A stretch of 64,000 nucleotides of DNA, taken from the NCBI GenBank assembly GCA_041394185.1, contig JAWKIQ010000003.1, positions 558,001-622,000 of the forward strand, in the 5' to 3' direction. Position 1 is the stretch's first letter, and the number at the start of each line of letters is the position of its first letter. The notes beneath the pieces are model-generated. The model saw only the letters and a list, made by a program, of their open reading frames with translations. It was not told where the DNA came from and did no database searches. The translations under genes were made by a program, and so were the position numbers. This stretch comes from Acidimicrobiales bacterium (GTDB lineage: Bacteria; Actinomycetota; Acidimicrobiia; Acidimicrobiales; Poriferisodalaceae). Positions 59,288 to 64,000 of the stretch are shown here, in pieces.

Positions 59288-60097
59288 ATGGGCGTGGCAG
59301 CCTACGAACAGATCCTCACCTCGGTCGACGACGGTGTTCTTACCATCACGATGAACCGGCCCGAGCGCCTCAATGCCTGGACCCATCAGATGGGAGCCGA
59401 GATGGCCGACGCCATCCGCTCGGCAAACGACGACCCCGACATCGAGGGCATCCTGTTGACCGGCGCCGGTCGTGGGTTTTGCGCCGGCGCTGATGTCGAG
59501 GCGGTGTTCAAAGCCCAAACCGACGGTGCGGTCGAGTCGCGCCCGACCATGGGCAACTGGGTCGAGCTGATCCGGGAATCGAAGCCCGTGGTCGCGGCCA
59601 TCAACGGGCCTGCCATCGGTGTGGGGCTCACCCAAGCTCTGCCGTGCGACATGCTGATTGCGTCCGACGACGCCAAGTTGTCGGCTCGCTTCATCAAGAT
59701 GGGGGTGGTGCCCGAGCTTGCGAGCTCCAAGTTCCTGACCCTTCGCTGCGGGTTCGGTAAGGCCACAGAACTCGCCCTGACCGGCAAGACGATCCTGGGC
59801 CCCGAGGCTGCGACGATCGGATTGGTGGACCGGTCGGTGCCCGCCGACCAGCTCATGGACACCGCGCTGGAATGTCTGCGATCGATGACGGAGAACTCGA
59901 TCGAGGCGGTGCGAACCGTCAAGCGTCTGCTGACGCTGAACGCGACCGAACCAGACCTGTCCGTGGTGATGCGACGCGAATCACAAGCCCTCGAACAGGC
60001 TTACCAATCGGTCGAGCACAAGGAAGCCATCGCGGCGTTTCTCGAGAAGCGAGCCCCAGATTTTCGGGCCGCAAGGCGCGCTGCCGAGGGTCGCTGA
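59288..60097 (+). CDS. Enoyl-CoA hydratase/isomerase family protein
   Basis: 269 residues from ATG 59288. The crotonase oxyanion loops are LTGAGRGFCAGADVEAVF and AINGPAIGVGLTQALPCDM; SARFIKMGVVPELASSKFL contains the catalytic glutamate at the hydratase/isomerase position. It acts on 2-enoyl-CoA esters. It begins 38 bp after the GGDEF gene, so shared transcription is possible but functional connection is not implied. Confidence 0.88.
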   Translation: MGVAAYEQILTSVDDGVLTITMNRPERLNAWTHQMGAEMADAIRSANDDPDIEGILLTGAGRGFCAGADVEAVFKAQTDGAVESRPTMGNWVELIRESKPVVAAINGPAIGVGLTQALPCDMLIASDDAKLSARFIKMGVVPELASSKFLTLRCGFGKATELALTGKTILGPEAATIGLVDRSVPADQLMDTALECLRSMTENSIEAVRTVKRLLTLNATEPDLSVVMRRESQALEQAYQSVEHKEAIAAFLEKRAPDFRAARRAAEGR

Positions 60098-60108
60098 GAA
60101 CAGCCCAG

Positions 60109-60681
60109 CTACTGCGGCAGGCTGGTGCCGCAGTGAGCGAAAGACGACACAGGGTTGCGATCGTTGGGCGCCTCGCGCTCTCGCAACCCCTCGGGGAGAT
60201 CGGCTGGATCGCCTCGCCGCCCGATGACGAACCCGGCCAGGATCTCCGTGGTGTCACGGTCGGCGCCTGTGAGTTCGTACGCAGCGTCGAGCACGATGCC
60301 GCCCACGAGATGCATGTGCAGCCCCAGCCGGTTGGCCTGCAGCGCCATTGACATCGTTGCGGCCCCGGTGTCGAAATCGCGGGTGCGCCCCATGAAGCCC
60401 TCGAGCTCGGTCTTGGCCAGCACCAGGCCGACAACCGGGGCCTTGGAGACCCACGCCAGGCTGTAGTCCATGAACACCGACAGCATCGCCTGGCGATCCT
60501 CGGGCGTGGTGGCGTAGAGGTATATCCAGGGCTGGTTGTTCATCCACGATGGCGCCCAACGAGCCGCTTCGAAAACTGCGGCCAGCTCGGCGTCGGTCAC
60601 CGGCTCGTCGGTGAACGCACGCGGCGACCACCGTTCGACGAAAATCGAATCGACCAGGTCTGATTCCGCAACGCGCGCCAT
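60109..60681 (-). CDS. Nitroreductase-family FMN protein
   Basis: 190 residues. The N-terminal SIFVERWSPRAFTDEPVTD and EAARWAPSWMNNQPWIYLYA motifs bind FMN, and the C-terminal FVIGRRGDPADLPEGLRERE is typical. It reduces nitroaromatic or quinone-type substrates with NAD(P)H; the physiological role is unknown. It diverges from the large acyl-CoA synthetase/acetyltransferase gene. Confidence 0.88.
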   Translation of the reverse strand: MARVAESDLVDSIFVERWSPRAFTDEPVTDAELAAVFEAARWAPSWMNNQPWIYLYATTPEDRQAMLSVFMDYSLAWVSKAPVVGLVLAKTELEGFMGRTRDFDTGAATMSMALQANRLGLHMHLVGGIVLDAAYELTGADRDTTEILAGFVIGRRGDPADLPEGLREREAPNDRNPVSSFAHCGTSLPQ

Positions 60682-60742
60682 GGGCGAGATGGTAGTGCTG
60701 CCGTTCGGAGCACCAGGCGAATGTCACACCCCGAATCGTGGA

Positions 60743-60768
60743 GCCCGGCGGCTCGCCGGGCGTACGGT
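60743..60768 (+). promoter_or_regulatory. Inverted repeat plus -10 box ahead of acyl-CoA synthetase-GNAT gene
   Basis: GCCCGGCG (60743-60750) and CGCCGGGC (60754-60761) form a perfect 8-bp inverted repeat with a 3-nt centre. TACGGT (60763-60768) directly follows as a possible -10 box, 29 nt before the ATG. The arrangement suits an operator in the -35 region. Confidence 0.4.
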
Positions 60769-60797
60769 GGAAGTAGCCGAAAAGAAGGCCCGAGATC

Positions 60798-63479
60798 ATG
60801 GATGCAAGCCCGCTCAGCCGTTTGATGAACCCCCGCTCGATCGCGGTCTTCGGGGCCTCCGAATCGGGGCAGAGCGTGGGGGCCCAGGTGTTCGGCAACC
60901 TCATCGCCGACGACTTCGACGGACCAATAGTCCCGATAAACCCCAAGCACGATCAGCTGGCGGGCCGGGCCTGCTATGCCTCCATCCACGAGGTGCCAGA
61001 AGAGATCGACCTGGCCGTGATCGCAACACCGGCGGCGACCGTTCCTGGCATCATCCGCGATCTCGGCGAGGTCGGGATACACAACGCAATCGTGCTGTCG
61101 GCCGGCTTCGGAGAGGGCGATGGCAGCGGAGCGCGACTCGAGCGCGACCTGCTGTCGGCAGCCAGACACGCTGGTGTCAGGTTCATGGGGCCCAACTGTG
61201 TAGGGCTGGTGCGTCCGGGCCACAACATGAACGCCACCTTCCTGAAGGGAGGCACACCGCGTGGCCGCCTGGCCCTGGTATCGCAGTCGGGAGCGCTGTG
61301 TTCGGCGATCTCGGACTGGGCCGGACCACACCACCTCGGATTCTCGGCGCTCGTCAGCCTGGGCAACTCGACCGACATCGACTTCGGCGACGTCATGCAG
61401 TTCCTGGCGATCGACCCGCAGACCGACGCGATCCTGCTCTATGTCGAGGGCGTCAAGCACGCCCCCGACTTCATCTCGGCCCTGCGCGCCACAGCCAGGC
61501 TCAAGCCGGTGATCGTGCTGAAGTCAGGACGCCACATCGCCAGCTCCAAGGCCGCCCACACCCACACCGGCGCCCTGATCGGCTCAGACGCTGTGTTCGA
61601 CGCCGCGCTCGAGCGTGCCGGCGCGGTTCGGGCCCAGACGTTCGGCCAGCTGTTCGCTGCGGCCGAGATCCTGTCGTCGCCTGCCAGGGCCCACGGCAAC
61701 CGGCTGACGATCATCACCAATGGCGGAGGTGCCGGTGTGCTGGCCGCGGACCGTGCCGGCGACATGGGCCTGCATCTGACCGACCTCACCGACGACACCA
61801 TCGCCAACCTCGACGGGTTCTTGCCGCCCTACTGGAGCAAGGGCAACCCGGTCGACATCTTGGGCGACGCCGGCCCAGACGAATACGGCGCAGCGGTGCG
61901 CGCCTGCTATGGCGACAAGAACACCGACGGCGTGTTGGTCATGTTGACCCCTCAGGCGATGACAGACCCGACAGCGGCCGCACAGGCGGTCATCGATGCA
62001 CTGCCCCAGCGCCCGGCCAAACCCGTGCTGGCGTGTTGGATGGGCGAGGCCGCGGTCGCCGAGGGTCGAAAGCTGTTCTCCAAGAGTGGCGTAGCCGATT
62101 TCATCACCCCCGAACGAGCGGTCGAGGCGTTCTCGTACCTGGCGCAACACCACCGAAACCGACGACTGGCGCTGGAGACACCCGGACCCCTCTCCGACAA
62201 GCACGCACCCGACCTCGAAGGTGCACGGATGATCGTCGAGTCTGCTCTGGTCGACGATCGCGAGATGTTGTCCGACGTCGAGTCGAAGGCTCTGTTGCGG
62301 GCCTTTCGTATCCCCATCAACGTCACCATGGAGGCCGGCACTGCCACCGAGGCTTTGATCGCGGCCGAGACCGTCGGGTTTCCGGTGGCCATGAAGATCA
62401 ACTCACCCGACATCACCCACAAGTCCGACGTTGGCGGCGTACGCATCAACATCGGCGATGCCGCCGAGGTCAAGCGGGCGTTTCGCGACATCGTCGACTC
62501 GGTGGCCCAGCAGCGCCCCGACGCACGCATCAAGGGGGTCACGGTCGAGCAGATGGCCCAGGTCAACGCGGCACGCGAGCTGGTCGTGGGTGCCAGCCGA
62601 GACCAGGTGTTCGGCCCCACGATCCTGTTTGGGGCGGGCGGCACGATGGTCGAGGTTCTGGAGGACAGCGCCGTAGCCCTGCCCCCGCTGAACAGCGTGC
62701 TGACCGACCGCCTGATCAACCGAACCAAGGTGTCGAGGCTGCTGGACGCGTTCAGGGACCGTCCTGCAGTCGACCGCAGCGCGGTCATAGACGTTCTGAT
62801 GAGCGTGTCAGACCTGGTCTGTGAGATGCCAGAGATCGTCGAGCTGGACATCAACCCCCTGTTCGCAGGGCCGGACGGAGTGGTCGCCGTCGATGCCCGT
62901 ATCCGTATAGCCCGCCCACCGGCACGCGAGGGTCACTACGACCACGTCGCCATCCACCCTTATCCCAGGCACCTCGTTATCGAGGACCATCTGTCGGATG
63001 GCAGCGTGCTGACGATTCGCCCGATCAGGCCAGAAGACGCCGACAGCGAGGCCACGTTCGTGCGCGAGCTGTCGGACGAGGCCAGGATGTTCCGGTTCAT
63101 GGGCGCTCTCAACGAGCTGAGCCCCGAGATGCTGGTGCAGTTCACGCAGATCGATTACCGGCGAGAGATGGCAATGGTGGCCATGGTCGAAATCGACGGC
63201 CGCCAGGAACAGGCCGGCGTGGCCCGCTATGTGATCAACCCCGACGGTCGCAGCTGTGAGTTCGCCATCGTCGTCGGCGACAAGGTGCAGCGACAAGGCA
63301 TAGGCACCAGGTTGATGAAGGCACTGTTCGGGGCGGCGCGTGACCACGGGATGACCGTCATGGAGGGCTCGGTCATGCGCAACAACACACACATGTTGAG
63401 CCTGATGGAGAGCTTGGGCTTCACCCGCAGGCCCGACCCCGAAGACCACGACTTGGTGCTGGTCGAGCGCTGGTTGTAG
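60798..63479 (+). CDS. ADP-forming acyl-CoA synthetase fused to GNAT acetyltransferase (Pat/YfiQ-like)
   Basis: 893 residues, near the 886 of E. coli YfiQ (Pat). CoA-binding domain (about 8-130, SIAVFGASESGQSVGAQVFG), succinyl-CoA ligase-like domain with HTHTGALIGSD, ATP-grasp domain (about 485-700, PVAMKINSPDITHKSDVGGV), then a GNAT domain (about 725-893, GDKVQRQGIGTRLMKALF). YfiQ has lost the phosphorylated histidine of the synthetase; here H256 is present in the SHTG-equivalent site, so synthetase activity may survive. Expected role: lysine acetylation of enzymes such as acetyl-CoA synthetase. Confidence 0.9.
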   Translation: MDASPLSRLMNPRSIAVFGASESGQSVGAQVFGNLIADDFDGPIVPINPKHDQLAGRACYASIHEVPEEIDLAVIATPAATVPGIIRDLGEVGIHNAIVLSAGFGEGDGSGARLERDLLSAARHAGVRFMGPNCVGLVRPGHNMNATFLKGGTPRGRLALVSQSGALCSAISDWAGPHHLGFSALVSLGNSTDIDFGDVMQFLAIDPQTDAILLYVEGVKHAPDFISALRATARLKPVIVLKSGRHIASSKAAHTHTGALIGSDAVFDAALERAGAVRAQTFGQLFAAAEILSSPARAHGNRLTIITNGGGAGVLAADRAGDMGLHLTDLTDDTIANLDGFLPPYWSKGNPVDILGDAGPDEYGAAVRACYGDKNTDGVLVMLTPQAMTDPTAAAQAVIDALPQRPAKPVLACWMGEAAVAEGRKLFSKSGVADFITPERAVEAFSYLAQHHRNRRLALETPGPLSDKHAPDLEGARMIVESALVDDREMLSDVESKALLRAFRIPINVTMEAGTATEALIAAETVGFPVAMKINSPDITHKSDVGGVRINIGDAAEVKRAFRDIVDSVAQQRPDARIKGVTVEQMAQVNAARELVVGASRDQVFGPTILFGAGGTMVEVLEDSAVALPPLNSVLTDRLINRTKVSRLLDAFRDRPAVDRSAVIDVLMSVSDLVCEMPEIVELDINPLFAGPDGVVAVDARIRIARPPAREGHYDHVAIHPYPRHLVIEDHLSDGSVLTIRPIRPEDADSEATFVRELSDEARMFRFMGALNELSPEMLVQFTQIDYRREMAMVAMVEIDGRQEQAGVARYVINPDGRSCEFAIVVGDKVQRQGIGTRLMKALFGAARDHGMTVMEGSVMRNNTHMLSLMESLGFTRRPDPEDHDLVLVERWL

Positions 63480-63520
63480 GCCTCGGCAAGTTGGTCGTGC
63501 CTCGGCCGACAGGCACGACC

Positions 63521-64000
63521 ATGACAATGCACGACGAGCTGCTGGAGACAGCGGTACCTGCCGGCTTCGATGCCGACGACGAATCCTCCAACGCAGCGTC
63601 GCGTCCAGACCCTGCGCCCATGAAACGCCGCTCGCTGGCCGCGCTGATCGATCTGGTGCCGCTGTCGATAGTCGCGTACACGTTGCGCGACGAAGGCGGC
63701 CAGGCGGGCATGTTGACGCTCAGCAACGGGCGCCTGCTTCTGGCAACTCTGATCTCGATGACTTACTACCTGGCATCTGAAGCCATCACCGGCACGACCC
63801 CGGGCAAGGGCCTGCTGGGCCTCAAGGTGGTGGGCGACGACGGCGCCAGGCCGGGGTTCAAGGCCGTTGTGTTGCGCACGTTCTTCCGTCTCGTCGATGG
63901 ATTTCCGGTGCTGTACTTGGTCGGCTTCGTCGCCGCTGTGGCGGGCCCCCATCGCCAGCGCGTCGGCGACCGGGTGGCCAACACTCATGTGGTCTGGCGC
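63521..64000 (+). CDS. RDD-family membrane protein (3' end cut by window edge)
   Basis: 160 codons from ATG 63521 to the window edge without a stop. After an acidic N-terminal stretch comes MKRRSLAALIDLVPLSIVAY, the RDD-type arginine plus Asp in the first helix, then GTTPGKGLLGLKVVGDDG and a second hydrophobic pair ending RQRVGDRVANTHVVW. RDD proteins are small multi-helix membrane proteins, some with transport roles; the function here is unknown. Only a short C-terminal tail is probably missing. Confidence 0.85.
   Translation, partial: MTMHDELLETAVPAGFDADDESSNAASRPDPAPMKRRSLAALIDLVPLSIVAYTLRDEGGQAGMLTLSNGRLLLATLISMTYYLASEAITGTTPGKGLLGLKVVGDDGARPGFKAVVLRTFFRLVDGFPVLYLVGFVAAVAGPHRQRVGDRVANTHVVWR

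Noticed and set aside
60536..62824. 762-codon plus-strand frame overlapping the nitroreductase and acyl-CoA synthetase-GNAT genes
   Set aside because: Low-complexity Arg/Gly-rich translation; the alternative frame encodes a full Pat-like protein.
1..64000. CRISPR arrays, insertion sequences, prophage or toxin-antitoxin genes
   Set aside because: No regularly spaced repeats, transposase, integrase or phage motifs were seen on either strand.

Overview
The window is GC-rich bacterial DNA that is densely coded, with no gene-free stretch longer than 300 bases. The gene content points to Actinomycetota. There is a WhiB1-type WhiB protein close to a PdtaS-type histidine kinase, a DUF3107 gene, the actinobacterial trio phosphomutase/DUF3090/SCO1664, a DosR (DevR)-type response regulator, a FrhB-like (F420-type) iron-sulfur protein, a class E sortase and a class 5 uracil-DNA glycosylase. 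A deep-branching lineage such as Acidimicrobiia would fit, but that is inference. Many genes have a TAnnnT-like -10 box only 6-9 nt before the start codon, so leaderless transcription is probably common.

Region 1 (1-6200, minus strand) is a biosynthetic run read galE, argS, lysA, hom, thrC (aspartate-family amino acids plus arginyl-tRNA synthetase). tRNA-Arg(CCG) and a strong terminator follow. Region 2 (6400-18350) holds a secreted anchored protein with a small membrane partner, a TetR/MFS pair, a FrhB-like protein, a lipoprotein, a serine hydrolase coupled to an acyl-CoA ligase, UdgB, and the phosphomutase/DUF3090/SCO1664 trio extended by an unknown fourth gene. Region 3 (18377-29153) holds etfAB, lipid enzymes, whiB1, pdtaS, DUF3107, an amidase, an Mrp ATPase and a divergent SufR-like regulator.

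Region 4 (29182-35860, minus strand) is a compact cytochrome c maturation operon of System I in the order ccmA-B-C-D-E-F-G-H-I, with overlapping or nearly abutting genes and a 52-residue CcmD. Region 5 (36023-41598) holds a class E sortase, DUF5317, a TetR regulator and two divergent alkylation-repair genes (ada-alkA and ogt). The ada/ogt gap carries two 18-bp arms in inverted orientation that match at 17 of 18 positions.

Region 6 (41658-52249) is the most interesting part: a dormancy/hypoxia island. It contains three universal stress proteins, a long-form ribosome hibernation factor, a DosR-like regulator, a cation exchanger, a CBS protein, an APH-AAA fusion and a Rip3-like site-2 protease. 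It also contains a chain of three signalling genes coupled by 4-bp overlaps: a PAS kinase with the key heme-pocket residues of FixL, a lone receiver, and a receiver fused to a DosS-like kinase core. The content resembles the mycobacterial DosR regulon gathered at one locus, with what looks like a FixL-type oxygen input and a phosphorelay instead of GAF-type DosS. Two sites near GGGNCNNNNGNCCC lie upstream of dosR and of the usp that heads the signalling operon.

Region 7 (52339-64000) holds a P450, an AlkD-like HEAT protein, CoA-ester enzymes (CitE-like, MaoC, acyl-CoA ligase, enoyl-CoA hydratase), a PAS-GGDEF diguanylate cyclase, a nitroreductase, an 893-residue ADP-forming acyl-CoA synthetase fused to a GNAT domain, and an RDD membrane protein cut by the window edge. 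Functions are inferred by family recognition from the sequence alone; no database search was run.
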